NCBI GenBank assembly: GCA_964550345.1 | Contig: CAZJYZ010000014.1 | Coordinates: 1-64,000 of the forward strand | DNA: 64,000 nt | Reading direction: 5' to 3' | Source of the DNA: JAAEUB01 sp964550345 | GTDB taxonomy: Bacteria; Pseudomonadota; Alphaproteobacteria; Rhodobacterales; Rhodobacteraceae | Part shown: piece after piece, positions 1 to 7,271 of the stretch | How the letters are laid out: the number at the start of each line of letters is the position of its first letter | How positions within the stretch are numbered: the first letter of the stretch is position 1 | Program-made: the position numbers and the translations under genes | The notes under the pieces: generated by a model | The model's database searches: none | What the model was told of the DNA's origin: nothing | The model's input: only the letters and a program-made list of their open reading frames with translations

Positions 1-214
1 TATCGACCTGATCGGCGGGCAGAACCACTTCGATTTTCACCTTGGGAAGGAAATCGACAACATATTCTGCGCCGCGATAAAGCTCTGTATGGCCTTTTTG
101 GCGGCCAAAGCCCTTGACCTCGATGACGCTGAGGCCGGAAACGCCGATATCCTGCAGCGCTTCTTTGACCTCGTCGAGCTTAAACGGCTTGATGATGGCT
201 TCGATCTTTTTCAT
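1..214 (-). CDS. glnB: Nitrogen regulatory protein P-II (N-terminal part, cut by window edge)
   Basis: The reverse strand starts with ATG at 214 and reads MKKIEAIIKPFKLDEVKEAL, the signature N-terminus of P-II proteins, then IGVSGLSVIEVKGFGRQKGHTELYRG and on into the T-loop. P-II proteins sense 2-oxoglutarate and ATP/ADP and signal nitrogen status to NtrB, AmtB and the adenylyltransferase GlnE. The T-loop tyrosine (RGAEYVVDF context; 'Y-R-G' segment) is present, so uridylylation is possible. About 71 of the usual 112 codons are in the window; the rest, and probably glnA, lie to the left. It is divergent from nnr. Identification is from sequence motif and is secure. Confidence 0.95.
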   Translation of the reverse strand, partial: MKKIEAIIKPFKLDEVKEALQDIGVSGLSVIEVKGFGRQKGHTELYRGAEYVVDFLPKVKIEVVLPADQVD

Positions 215-290
215 GGTTTCCCCCCAAATGTGCGAGTCGCGCCCGAAAGATCACTTTCTTTAAGGGGGTGCAATTGGCTAGTCTGGCACA

Positions 291-333
291 GGGGCGCCCC
301 AAGGCGTACTTTCGTTAGAAGCGCCCCCTTTTT
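291..333 (+). terminator. Terminator-like hairpin in glnB-nnr intergenic region
   Basis: GGGGCGC (291-297) can pair with GCGCCCC (321-327) and is followed by a short T run, the form of a rho-independent terminator read on the + strand. No + strand gene lies before it, so if real it would end a short leader transcript in front of nnr. The 23-nt loop is long; treat as a weak prediction. Confidence 0.3.
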
Positions 334-376
334 AATCGAACTGCCCAAATTATAGGCAAAAGTGAATCGAGGTCCC

Positions 377-1993
377 ATGAGCGAACTCCTGACCGCCGCC
401 CAGATGCGCAGCCTTGAGCAAGCCGCGATTGCCTCGGGTGAAGTCACTGGGCTGGAATTAATGGAGCGCGCGGGCAGGGGCGTGGTCGAGGCCATCTTTG
501 AAGAATGGCCCGAATTGGCAAAGACGTCACACAAGGCGGTGGTCCTGTGCGGTCCGGGCAATAATGGCGGCGACGGCTTCGTGGCGGCGCGGCTGTTGAA
601 AGAGTGGGGCTGGGAGGTTGAGGTGTTCCTCTACGGCGACCCCGACAAGCTGCCGCCGGATGCGCACACAAATTTTCGGCGATGCCCTGTCGAAATCCGA
701 CTGAACGAAGATTGGTGGGAACCTGAAAGTTGGGAGGCAGTTCTGATTGTTGATGCCATTTTCGGTATCGGGCGTATTCGCCAGCCAACGGGGATAATTC
801 AAACTGCGCTTGCGGTTTTAGGAAATGGTGCAACCGAGGATCACTGGGTTGTTGCTATCGACCTGCCCTCTGGGCTGTGTGCAAACAGCGGCAAGCCTTT
901 GTTCCGGTTCGAAACCGGTGAAAGCTATGCGGCAATAGCCGATCTTGCCGTAACATTTCATATGGGCAAGACCGGATTGTATCTAGATGAAGGGCCGCAA
1001 TGGGCGCGTCGCCATGTGATCAAGGATATTGGGTTACCACCAAGAGACCCGTTTAAACGCGGCGATTGCTATGCATCGGTTCCCCAGTCCGTCAGTTTGG
1101 CGGGGTTTGCCGAAATCCCTGATGCACGGGATAAAGCAGGGCTGGCTGATCGTGAAACGGATTGTTTGCAGAAATTTCCTGTTGGGCACAAATTTTCCCA
1201 CGGTCACGCTCTGATCCTCTCCGGTCCCTCCGGCAAAGGCGGCGCGGCCCGGCTAGCGGCGCGGGGGGCTTTGCGGATCGGGGCGGGGTTGGTGAGCGTG
1301 GGTTGCCCGCCGGACACCGTTTCGGAGAATGCGGCACAGATGAATGCGATCATGCTGGAGGCTGTGCATGACGGGGATGCTTTGGCGCGGGTGCTTGAAG
1401 ACACCCGCATCAATGCGCTCTGTCTGGGGCCGGGACTGGGGCAGGCGCGGGCGCGGGAAATGGTGCCGGTGGCTCTGGGTGCCGGGCGGGCTTGTGTGCT
1501 GGACGCCGATGCTTTGACGGCGTTTGAAGGTGACCCGGCTGTGCTGTTTGAAATGTTGCATGAAACCTGTGTGCTGACCCCACATGCGGGGGAATTTGCC
1601 CGGCTGTTTCCGGATATTGCTGCGAAACTCGCTGCCCCGGCCACCAAGGGTCCGGCCTACTCCAAGGTTGAAGCGGCCCGTGAGGCGGCGACGCGGGCGG
1701 GCTGCGTGGTGCTTTACAAGGGGGCCGATACGGTGATTGCGGCTCCGGACGGGCGTTGTTCCATCAACTCGGCTGCCTATGAGCGCTCGGCACCATGGCT
1801 GGCAACCGCAGGATCAGGCGATGTGCTGGCTGGCTTTATTACCGGATTGTTGGCGCGTGGGTTTGACCCGATGCAGGCGGCAGAAACCGCGGCCTGGCTA
1901 CATGTGGAATGCGCGCTTTCCTTTGGCCCCGGCCTGATCGCCGAGGATTTGCCCGAGGAGCTCCCTAAGGTATTCCGCTCGCTGGATATTTAG
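377..1993 (+). CDS. nnr: Bifunctional NAD(P)H-hydrate epimerase / ADP-dependent NAD(P)H-hydrate dehydratase
   Basis: Repairs NADHX and NADPHX, the damaged hydrates of NAD(P)H: an N-terminal YjeF_N domain epimerises R to S, and a C-terminal ribokinase-like domain dehydrates the S form using ADP. Visible motifs are NNGGDGFVAARLL (epimerase, about residue 60), TPHAGEFARLF in the dehydratase half and GSGDVLAGFITGLLARG near the C-terminus (nucleotide binding). At 538 residues it has the usual two-domain length. I take ATG 377 as start because GAGG stands a few bases before it; an in-frame GTG at 362 would add five residues. The stop overlaps the stop of the convergent Hint gene by 4 bp. The glnB-nnr neighbourhood is common in Rhodobacterales (from memory). 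Confidence 0.93.
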   Translation: MSELLTAAQMRSLEQAAIASGEVTGLELMERAGRGVVEAIFEEWPELAKTSHKAVVLCGPGNNGGDGFVAARLLKEWGWEVEVFLYGDPDKLPPDAHTNFRRCPVEIRLNEDWWEPESWEAVLIVDAIFGIGRIRQPTGIIQTALAVLGNGATEDHWVVAIDLPSGLCANSGKPLFRFETGESYAAIADLAVTFHMGKTGLYLDEGPQWARRHVIKDIGLPPRDPFKRGDCYASVPQSVSLAGFAEIPDARDKAGLADRETDCLQKFPVGHKFSHGHALILSGPSGKGGAARLAARGALRIGAGLVSVGCPPDTVSENAAQMNAIMLEAVHDGDALARVLEDTRINALCLGPGLGQARAREMVPVALGAGRACVLDADALTAFEGDPAVLFEMLHETCVLTPHAGEFARLFPDIAAKLAAPATKGPAYSKVEAAREAATRAGCVVLYKGADTVIAAPDGRCSINSAAYERSAPWLATAGSGDVLAGFITGLLARGFDPMQAAETAAWLHVECALSFGPGLIAEDLPEELPKVFRSLDI

Positions 1994-2253
1994 GCGGCCA
2001 GCATTTCCCTGCCATCGGCATAAATAACCTGGGGCGTGTCAAACCCCAGAAGGAAACCATCGGTGCCGGTTTCGACACTTCGTAAAACCCGTGCGCCCGC
2101 GCGGGTAATCACCCGATCGCCGGGCGACAGAAATTCGATAGGTAGCGCGCCATCGAGGGTATGAATAATGGTCCCGAGGGGCAAACCATCGCCGAGTTGG
2201 GGTGCACTTTCAGCACTACAGGAGCGCATTGCCTGCGAATAAAACCGGGCCAT
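1990..2253 (-). CDS. Short stand-alone Hint-domain protein
   Basis: The 87-residue product contains GDGLPLGTIIHTLDGALPIEFLSPGDRVITRAGARVL, the pattern seen at the start of Hint (Hedgehog/intein) domains of Roseobacter proteins (…G T x I x T x D G x x P V E x L x x G D x V x T…). It lacks the usual catalytic Cys at the first position of the Hint fold (a Gly/Thr context is found instead) and is much shorter than full Hint modules, so self-processing is doubtful. No signal peptide is evident. Its stop codon overlaps that of nnr by four bases in a tail-to-tail arrangement. Function unknown; domain assignment is moderately sure. Confidence 0.6.
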   Translation of the reverse strand: MARFYSQAMRSCSAESAPQLGDGLPLGTIIHTLDGALPIEFLSPGDRVITRAGARVLRSVETGTDGFLLGFDTPQVIYADGREMLAA

Positions 2254-2383
2254 TTCGCCTCACATTATTTGATCTGCTCTTATTTCTAGAAAGGTTAGAC
2301 GAAAAAACTGTTAAGCGCCAAGAAATTCCTGCAATTTTGCTCTCGCACCCTGCCCAGAGCTTTGCTATAGGGCCGGGGAACGT

Positions 2384-2424
2384 GCGGGTGTGGCGGAATC
2401 GGTAGACGCACCAGATTTAGGTTC
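2384..2424 (+). pseudogene. tRNA-Leu(UAG), 5' half, split by insertion
   Basis: GCGGGTG acceptor strand, a D-arm of tRNA-Leu type and the 5' strand of the anticodon stem (CCAGA) plus loop with anticodon TAG (2418-2420) are present. After base 2424 the sequence leaves the tRNA. The missing half, starting with the complementary anticodon-stem strand TCTGG, stands 1.2 kb downstream at 3611-3666. A TATAGG box at 2365-2370 is probably the original promoter's -10. Confidence 0.85.
2413..2424 (+). repeat. Left 12-bp direct repeat (attL-like) in tRNA-Leu
   Basis: AGATTTAGGTTC at the anticodon loop of the split tRNA-Leu. An identical copy stands at 3611-3622, 1198 bp away. This is where tyrosine-recombinase elements usually cross over in tRNA genes (established for integrative elements using anticodon-loop sites). 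Confidence 0.75.
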
Positions 2425-2723
2425 AGATTTCCGATCTAATGCATAGTTGCATAGCTACTAGAAAAAAGCGTGTTGTTTGAAATAGGTACCAAACAGTAGT
2501 GCAATGCCTATTTCACGAGGTGCTATGAATTTGTCCCCCACTTATTTTGATCTGTTGCTGCGGCAATGTCGATGATTGAAGGGCGGGGGCCATATTCTAG
2601 TAAAGGTAGTGGATCTAATGCAGCTTTGGGTTGAGATCTGCAACAGAGTTTGTGGTTTCTACTCTTGTCGAAACTCCCTTTTTTTTCATTTGAATAGGGC
2701 CAATGCCAAGATGCATCGCTACT

Positions 2724-2750
2724 CCGGTAGACGCAGATAGATTTGGTTCT
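2724..2750 (+). repeat. Degenerate tRNA-Leu D-arm/anticodon fragment
   Basis: CCGGTAGACGCA followed shortly by AGATTTGGTTCT resembles the stretch CGGTAGACGCACC-AGATTTAGGTTC of the split tRNA (2400-2424), with small gaps. It suggests an older, decayed insertion junction inside the element. The words TCTAATG also recur at 2434, 2614 and 2748. Confidence 0.45.
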
Positions 2751-2767
2751 AATGTATAAAACGCCTC

Positions 2768-2796
2768 TTGAATTGCTCCTTAGTAATGGCTAGCAA
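2768..2796 (+). promoter_or_regulatory. Possible promoter of the inserted tRNA-Leu
   Basis: TTGAAT (2768-2773) and TAGCAA (2791-2796) are 17 bp apart and end 12 bp before the tRNA. It fits a sigma-70-type promoter carried by the element itself; weak -10 match. Confidence 0.4.
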
Positions 2797-2808
2797 CTAT
2801 CTAACGGA

Positions 2809-2893
2809 GCGGGTGTGGCGGAAATGGTAGACGCACTTGGTTTAGGTCCAAGCGCCGCGAGGCGTGGGGGTTCGAGTCCCTCTACCCGCACCA
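2809..2893 (+). tRNA. tRNA-Leu (anticodon UAG)
   Basis: A complete 85-nt gene with CCA encoded. Acceptor GCGGGTG pairs with TACCCGC (last pair G-T), the anticodon stem is CTTGG/CCAAG with loop TTTAGGT (anticodon TAG at 2843-2845), there is a long variable arm GCGCCGCGAGGCG as expected for tRNA-Leu, and a T-arm GGGGGTTCGAGTCCCTC. It differs from the split copy in anticodon stem and at a few other positions, so it is not a simple duplication of it. Confidence 0.95.
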
Positions 2894-2901
2894 GAACCAA
2901 C

Positions 2902-3432
2902 TCAGGAGACGCCTAGTTTTTGCCGAGCAATGCGGAGTAGATTTGCGGCTTCGTCGACCACTCTGTTCTTTGATACAATGATTTTCCGCAAGGCCTCTTC
3001 GTTTCCTGATCCTTGAGAAAGCTCTCCATTTTCAATCGAAAATGTTAGCTGAGTCGCTTGGAGCTTAGTAACTTCTGTTTTGAATGCACTAGCATCAATT
3101 TCCAGCTCGGATAATAGCAAGTACACCAAATTCAACCGCTGGTTGAATGCCCTTCTTACTGTCAATAGGTCTTCTGGTTCTGCGGGAACGTTCTGGCTGG
3201 CTTCCATATAGGCCAGCCTCATCATTTGCATCCTGTCACATTCAATTATGTCTTCTAGGTGTTCAACGCAGTAGTGTAGTGGTTCGGCAATACTTTGATA
3301 AGTTCTCTCACTACGCTCGACCGTCTTGAACTTATAGTCTTGGTACAATGGCAAGCCCAATCCAACCACTGCCGAGAAGGCCGTCGCAGAAGTTGTTATT
3401 ATTAGTGCGATGTCACTTGCCGTCCAAGTCAT
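2902..3432 (-). CDS. Unknown membrane-anchored protein inside the tRNA-Leu insertion
   Basis: The 176-residue product starts with a hydrophobic segment (ALIITTSATAFSAVVGLGLPLY, about residues 8-29) followed by a basic stretch (KFKTVERSER), the layout of a single N-terminal membrane anchor with a cytoplasmic body. The body is rich in Leu, Glu and Arg and probably helical (EPLHYCVEHLEDIIECDRMQMM; NRVVDEAANLLRIARQKLG). It has no motif that I recognise. AT-rich codon use sets it apart from neighbours, consistent with recent arrival. It begins nine bases after the inserted tRNA, on the opposite strand, and is the element's only visible cargo besides that tRNA. Confidence 0.7.
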   Translation of the reverse strand: MTWTASDIALIITTSATAFSAVVGLGLPLYQDYKFKTVERSERTYQSIAEPLHYCVEHLEDIIECDRMQMMRLAYMEASQNVPAEPEDLLTVRRAFNQRLNLVYLLLSELEIDASAFKTEVTKLQATQLTFSIENGELSQGSGNEEALRKIIVSKNRVVDEAANLLRIARQKLGVS

Positions 3433-3610
3433 TGGTGAAGCTTGCTCCCAGCTTTAGGATTCTGTCCCTGCCACCAATATCACAAAAACAGATGTGATCT
3501 ACCTGCATATCTTTGTTGCTGGTTTGTTGCGACAGGTGCGGGATTATACCGATTTTGTTGCGGTATAACTAGCTAATACACTGATAAAAAAGGTAAAAAA
3601 CTGGATCATT

Positions 3611-3622
3611 AGATTTAGGTTC
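3611..3622 (+). repeat. Right 12-bp direct repeat (attR-like)
   Basis: AGATTTAGGTTC, identical to 2413-2424; the tRNA sequence resumes directly after it. Confidence 0.75.
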
Positions 3623-3666
3623 TGGCGCCGCGAGGCGTGGGGGTTCAAGTCCCTCCACCCGCACCA
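3611..3666 (+). pseudogene. tRNA-Leu(UAG), 3' half, separated from its 5' half
   Basis: Carries the anticodon loop, the stem strand TCTGG (pairs with CCAGA of the 5' half at 2411-2415), the variable arm GCGCCGCGAGGCG, a T-arm GGGGGTTCAAGTCCCTC, acceptor CACCCGC and encoded CCA (3664-3666). Joined to 2384-2412 it rebuilds a perfect tRNA-Leu(UAG). Confidence 0.85.
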
Positions 3667-3849
3667 CGATTTCTTGGTAAGTTGAATTAGACAATTGGGT
3701 TGGCCCGCGGTCGGTTTTCCCGGCCTCTTGTCATGATGAAACTGTGCTGTGACGTGCGTCACAACGGTCGGGCGGTTGTACGGGTTAGGTTGAGGTACCA
3801 GCGAATAATCGCATCGCTTCAAACCTAAAACAGCACAAGGAAAATAGTT

Positions 3850-4263
3850 ATGACAATCTACAAGACAACCAAATTCAGCAAATTCACGAAAGTATTGGCG
3901 GCTAGCGCGGCATTCACTCTTTCCGCTGCTTCGGGCGCAAGTGCGGCCGGCGATGATGATGGCATGGTTTTTGACGACGACGGCTATGGCTCCAACTATT
4001 ATGAATGCTTCATGGATGGCGGCATCATTAAGGAAACTCCTACGACAAAAAGTTGCACTTATGGCGGCAAAACCACCACTTGCGATAAACAGCCAGTCGA
4101 TGAAGACGCTGCCTGTTCCACGGAATCGACGGCCCGGGTTCAGGGCGGGCGATTTGTTCAGACAGGGTTAACAGGTACAGTTTTGGTGGCCCCGGGTGGC
4201 TCATCCGCGCCCCTGGGCTACACGCCGATCTCAATCAGAATGTTCAATACTTTTGGTCAATAA
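3850..4263 (+). CDS. Small secreted protein of unknown function
   Basis: The 137-residue product has a clear signal peptide: basic start (MTIYKTTKFSKFTK), hydrophobic core VLAASAAFTLSAASG and cleavage near ASAA-GD. The mature part is short, acidic at its start (DDDG…DDDGYG) and has four cysteines (YYECF, KSCTYG, TTCDK, AACST), allowing two disulfides. RBS AAGGAAA precedes the ATG. I know no family for it. It lies just outside the right end of the tRNA-Leu insertion. Confidence 0.7.
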   Translation: MTIYKTTKFSKFTKVLAASAAFTLSAASGASAAGDDDGMVFDDDGYGSNYYECFMDGGIIKETPTTKSCTYGGKTTTCDKQPVDEDAACSTESTARVQGGRFVQTGLTGTVLVAPGGSSAPLGYTPISIRMFNTFGQ

Positions 4264-4599
4264 TGGCTCGCTCGCCAACCGGCAGTCTGATCTTGATACT
4301 GCAATTTCGCAGACAGGCTACATTCCCAGTTCCAGCCCGGCAGGTCTGTCGGGCTGGTTGAATGGCCAGTCCCCTGGATCACACAGGCCTTCGTGATGAA
4401 TGCGTGTTCTTTTAGTACGTGAAAGTTGCCCGGACAGGGGCGTTTGTGGACGGTAACATCTATCCAGACAGCGATGTTTCCGACAGTCGCGGCTAAATGC
4501 GCATTTTACCTTGCAACCAAAGGGCGGCAGCCATAGAAGGGCGGCTGAATTATGCGCCGGGATCTCACCGGCCCCTCAAGACGTGAAAAGGACGTAAAG
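4264..4599. other. Intergenic stretch before tig
   Basis: 336 bases with no convincing gene. A promoter-like pair TTGCAA / TAGAAG with 17-bp spacing lies around 4512-4540 and may serve tig. Nothing else stands out. Confidence 0.4.
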
Positions 4600-5934
4600 A
4601 TGTCGGTTACCGAGACCCTGAATGAAGGCCTGAAGCGCGGCTATAAGATGGTGGTTGCTGCTGCCGATCTGGACGCCAAGGTAAACGAGAAGCTGACCGA
4701 AGCGCAGCCCGAAGTTGAGATGAAGGGGTTCCGTAAAGGCAAAGTGCCGATGGCTCTGTTGAAAAAGCAGTTTGGCGACCGTCTGATGGGCGAAGCTATG
4801 CAGGAAGCCATTGACGGCGCGATGACCGCGCATTTTGAAGAAAGCGGCGACCGCCCGGCACAGCAGCCTCAGGTTCAGATGACCAATCAGGAAAACTGGA
4901 AAGAGGGCGACGATGTCGAGGTCGAAATGACCTATGAAAAGCTGCCGGAAATTCCCGAGGTGGACCTGAAAGGCATCAAGCTGGAGAAACTGGTCGTCAA
5001 GGCCGACGATGCCGAAGTTGACGAGGCACTGCAATCGCTGGCGGAGAACGCACAGGATTTTGAAGCCCGCAAGAAAGGCACCAAGTCGAAGGACGGCGAT
5101 CAGGTTGTGATCGACTTCCTTGGCAAGGTTGATGGCGTAGCTTTTAAAGGTGGTGCCGGCCAAGATTACCCGCTGGTTCTGGGCTCAAACAGCTTCATCC
5201 CCGGTTTCGAAGAGCAGCTGGTTGGCACCAAGGCTGGCGAAGAGAAGGAAGTTAAGGTAGCTTTCCCCGCGGATTACGGCGCGGAAAACCTTGCTGGCAA
5301 GGACGCTGTTTTCGAATGCACGGTGAAAGAGGTGAAAAAGCCTGTCGCCGCCAAAATCGACGACGAGTTGGCCAAAAAATATGGTGCCGAGGATCTGGCG
5401 GGCATGAAAACTCAGGTTAGTGAGCGGCTGGAAGAAGAATACAAAGGCGCCGCCCGTGCGGTGATGAAACGTGGCCTGTTGGACGCTCTGGACAAGAAAG
5501 TCAGCTTTGACCTGCCGGAAAGTCTGGTCGAGGCCGAGGCGGGTCAGATTGCGCACCAGTTGTGGCATGAGGAAAACCCCGAAGTTGAGGGCCATGATCA
5601 CCCTGAGATCGAAACCACTGATGAGCACAAACGTCTGGCCGAACGCCGGGTACGTCTGGGCCTGTTGTTGGCTGAGCTGGGTCAAAAGAACGAGATCGAA
5701 GTCTCTGACGCGGAAATGACGCAAGCGGTGATGAATCAGGCGCGTCAGTATCCGGGTCAGGAAAAAGAATTCTTCGAATTCGTACAGCAAAACCCGCAAA
5801 TGCGTCAGCAAATTCAGGCACCGTTGTTTGAAGACAAGGTGGTGGATTACGCGTTTGAACTGGCGGAAGTTTCCTCCAAGGACGTCAGCAAAGAAAAGCT
5901 GGAAGAGGCTGTTAGGGCGCTGGAAGAAGAATAA
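4600..5934 (+). CDS. tig: Trigger factor (ribosome-bound chaperone, peptidyl-prolyl isomerase)
   Basis: Trigger factor binds ribosomal protein L23 at the exit tunnel and shields nascent chains. The ribosome-binding signature is visible as MKGFRKGKVPMALLKKQFG near residue 40-60 (family motif GFRxGxxP). The central FKBP-type domain (GDQVVIDFLGKVDG…) and long C-terminal helical arms follow. At 444 residues it is of usual length. ATG 4600 is chosen because family proteins start MxVTET and an AAAAGGA stretch precedes it; an upstream in-frame ATG at 4552 would add 16 unlikely residues. A strong terminator follows at 5961-5988. Confidence 0.96.
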   Translation: MSVTETLNEGLKRGYKMVVAAADLDAKVNEKLTEAQPEVEMKGFRKGKVPMALLKKQFGDRLMGEAMQEAIDGAMTAHFEESGDRPAQQPQVQMTNQENWKEGDDVEVEMTYEKLPEIPEVDLKGIKLEKLVVKADDAEVDEALQSLAENAQDFEARKKGTKSKDGDQVVIDFLGKVDGVAFKGGAGQDYPLVLGSNSFIPGFEEQLVGTKAGEEKEVKVAFPADYGAENLAGKDAVFECTVKEVKKPVAAKIDDELAKKYGAEDLAGMKTQVSERLEEEYKGAARAVMKRGLLDALDKKVSFDLPESLVEAEAGQIAHQLWHEENPEVEGHDHPEIETTDEHKRLAERRVRLGLLLAELGQKNEIEVSDAEMTQAVMNQARQYPGQEKEFFEFVQQNPQMRQQIQAPLFEDKVVDYAFELAEVSSKDVSKEKLEEAVRALEEE

Positions 5935-5960
5935 ATCCATCCGCAAGGATGATTTTGGAA

Positions 5961-5988
5961 GGGCGGCCTTTTGGCTGCCCTTTTTTTG
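5961..5988 (+). terminator. Rho-independent terminator of tig
   Basis: GGGCGGCC-TTTT-GGCTGCCC hairpin (one G-T pair) directly followed by seven T. Confidence 0.9.
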
Positions 5989-6086
5989 TTCATGCGATCA
6001 GGGGGGTGTTAAATCGGGAAAATCACTTGCCGGACAATGGATTACGCTGTTACGCTTCCCGCAGAGTATGAGAAGGGGGAAGTATT

Positions 6087-6560
6087 ATGAAATTTCGTAT
6101 GATGATCTTGTCGTTTATTGGCATGCTAACAGCGGGGGCTGCGGCTGCCTGTCCGAATTACAACCTGTATGGGGCGACGTATGAATTGACCGGTCGCAGT
6201 CTGTATACTGAACAAAGCGTGGATGTACGTGCTGGCGGGGATCGTTCGATCCTGGGCTGCGGTATCCGTTTTGGCAGTGACCGGGGGCGCGGATATGTAA
6301 CTGAAGCTCCGGATTTCTCGCTACGTCTGTCGGGAATGGGTAACTACCAGTTGGCAATCAGCGTTATCAGCCGGTGCGACTCGATCCTGCTTATCAATAC
6401 CGGCGCCGCAAACTGGTATTACGACGATGACGACAATGGGAACCTGGATGCACGCATTACCCTGAGTCGTCCGTCAAATGGATGGATGGATATCTGGGTT
6501 GGAACCCATGATGGCTCAGTTTGCGATGCAACTTTGTATCTTGAAACGTTCAACCGCTGA
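6087..6560 (+). CDS. Secreted protein of unknown function
   Basis: 157 residues with a signal peptide (MKFRMMILSFIGMLTAGAAAA, cut before CPNYN). The mature part has Cys at its start and three more (LGCGI, SRCDS, SVCDA), and segments such as LRLSGMGNYQLAISVISRCDSILLINT and WYYDDDDNGNLDARITLSRPSNGWMDIWVGTHDG that look like a beta-sandwich of the kind found in C-terminal bacterial pre-peptidase domains. The acidic DDDDNGNLD loop may bind calcium. Expression signals: GGGGGAAG before the ATG. Function not known; domain idea is inference. Confidence 0.7.
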   Translation: MKFRMMILSFIGMLTAGAAAACPNYNLYGATYELTGRSLYTEQSVDVRAGGDRSILGCGIRFGSDRGRGYVTEAPDFSLRLSGMGNYQLAISVISRCDSILLINTGAANWYYDDDDNGNLDARITLSRPSNGWMDIWVGTHDGSVCDATLYLETFNR

Positions 6561-6578
6561 GGTTGAGTAAACAATTCA

Positions 6579-6599
6579 GGTCGGGCAACATGCCCGGCC
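6579..6599. terminator. Hairpin between convergent genes
   Basis: GGTCGGGC-AACAT-GCCCGGCC pairs with one wobble. There is no T run, so it may be a shared weak terminator for the 6087 gene and the transglycosylase gene. Confidence 0.4.
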
Positions 6600-7105
6600 T
6601 ATGAACGCAGCCCTGTTTCATAGAGCAGGCCAAGACGCTTGGCCTCGTAGTAATAGCCGCGCGCATACCACATGATCGCGCCGTCCATGTCGCCGCCCGA
6701 AACCAACCAGGCGCCGCGCAGGTATTTCACCGCATATTTAAGGTTGGTTTCGGCATCCAAAAGCTCGGATGCGGGGCCGCGATGGCCCATGGTACGGGCG
6801 GTTTCTGGCAGGATTTGCAGCAATCCATAATACGGCCCGTTGCGTGCCCACGGCCTGTGAGTGCTTTCACGGATGGCTAAGCGATGCACAAGCTCAGCCG
6901 GAAGTTCATAAAGGGCGGCGTATTTATTGATTAACGCCCGTAGTTCCGGGGTTTCGTTTGGGTAGAGCGGTGGCTGGAACACCTGCGAGGTAGCGCCTGC
7001 CGTCGCAATTCCCACACTGGGCTGGCCCTGTCGGCGACGGCTGCAAGCTGCGGTGCTGGCTGCAACGAGCAGCAACAGGGCTTTGCGGCGGGATAGGGGG
7101 CTCAT
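6599..7105 (-). CDS. Lytic transglycosylase lipoprotein (SLT domain)
   Basis: The N-terminus MSPLSRRKALLLLVAASTAAC is a lipoprotein signal with lipobox STAAC, giving a mature lipid-anchored periplasmic enzyme. The SLT domain shows the catalytic Glu in LVHRLAIRESTHRP, followed by YGLLQILPETAR (family pattern GLLQI.P.TA) and the repeat-end NLKYAVKYLRGAW and MWYARGYYY. These enzymes cleave peptidoglycan to 1,6-anhydromuropeptides. At 168 residues it is just one domain, like MltE-type or EtgA-like enzymes. It is convergent with the 6087 gene. Confidence 0.88.
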   Translation of the reverse strand: MSPLSRRKALLLLVAASTAACSRRRQGQPSVGIATAGATSQVFQPPLYPNETPELRALINKYAALYELPAELVHRLAIRESTHRPWARNGPYYGLLQILPETARTMGHRGPASELLDAETNLKYAVKYLRGAWLVSGGDMDGAIMWYARGYYYEAKRLGLLYETGLRS

Positions 7106-7216
7106 GGGGCGTTCCTTTCGCCTGCATGTCTACGCCCGGTTGAGAGCAGTAAAAAGGGTAGGGGGAAATGGCGACGGCGGGCGGCGGTTCCTTGCCATAT
7201 CCGATCTGTCGGAAAG

Positions 7217-7249
7217 CAAAAAAAGGCCGCAGCAGATGCCGCGGCCTTT
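7217..7249 (-). terminator. Terminator of the rpsF-rpsR-rplI operon
   Basis: Read on the reverse strand: AAAGGCCGC-loop-GCGGCCTTT followed by a T run (seen as A at 7218-7224). It lies 22 bases after the rplI stop. Confidence 0.88.
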
Positions 7250-7271
7250 CGAGTGTTCAGTGTGCGAAGCT

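Larger units (their letters stand above)
2413..3622. mobile_element. 1.2-kb insertion in tRNA-Leu carrying a replacement tRNA-Leu
   Basis: The stretch is bounded by 12-bp direct repeats in the anticodon loop of a split tRNA-Leu gene. It holds a 384-bp gene-free AT-rich part (2425-2808) with a degenerate tRNA fragment, a complete tRNA-Leu(UAG), and one reverse-strand gene for an unknown membrane-anchored protein. Base composition is visibly more AT-rich than the flanks. There is no integrase, so it is either a non-autonomous element or the eroded remnant of a larger island. That the insert brings the same isoacceptor explains how the host survives loss of the original gene, if that was the only copy. 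Confidence 0.7.

Noticed and set aside
215..376. Sigma-54 promoter for glnB
   Set aside because: A TGGCAC word exists, but no properly spaced TTGC partner on the needed strand.
3544..3822. Reverse-strand open frame including WCGWRDLNPHASRRQ
   Set aside because: It is the antisense reading of the tRNA-Leu 3' half; such WRDLNPH peptides are a known artefact of tRNA genes.
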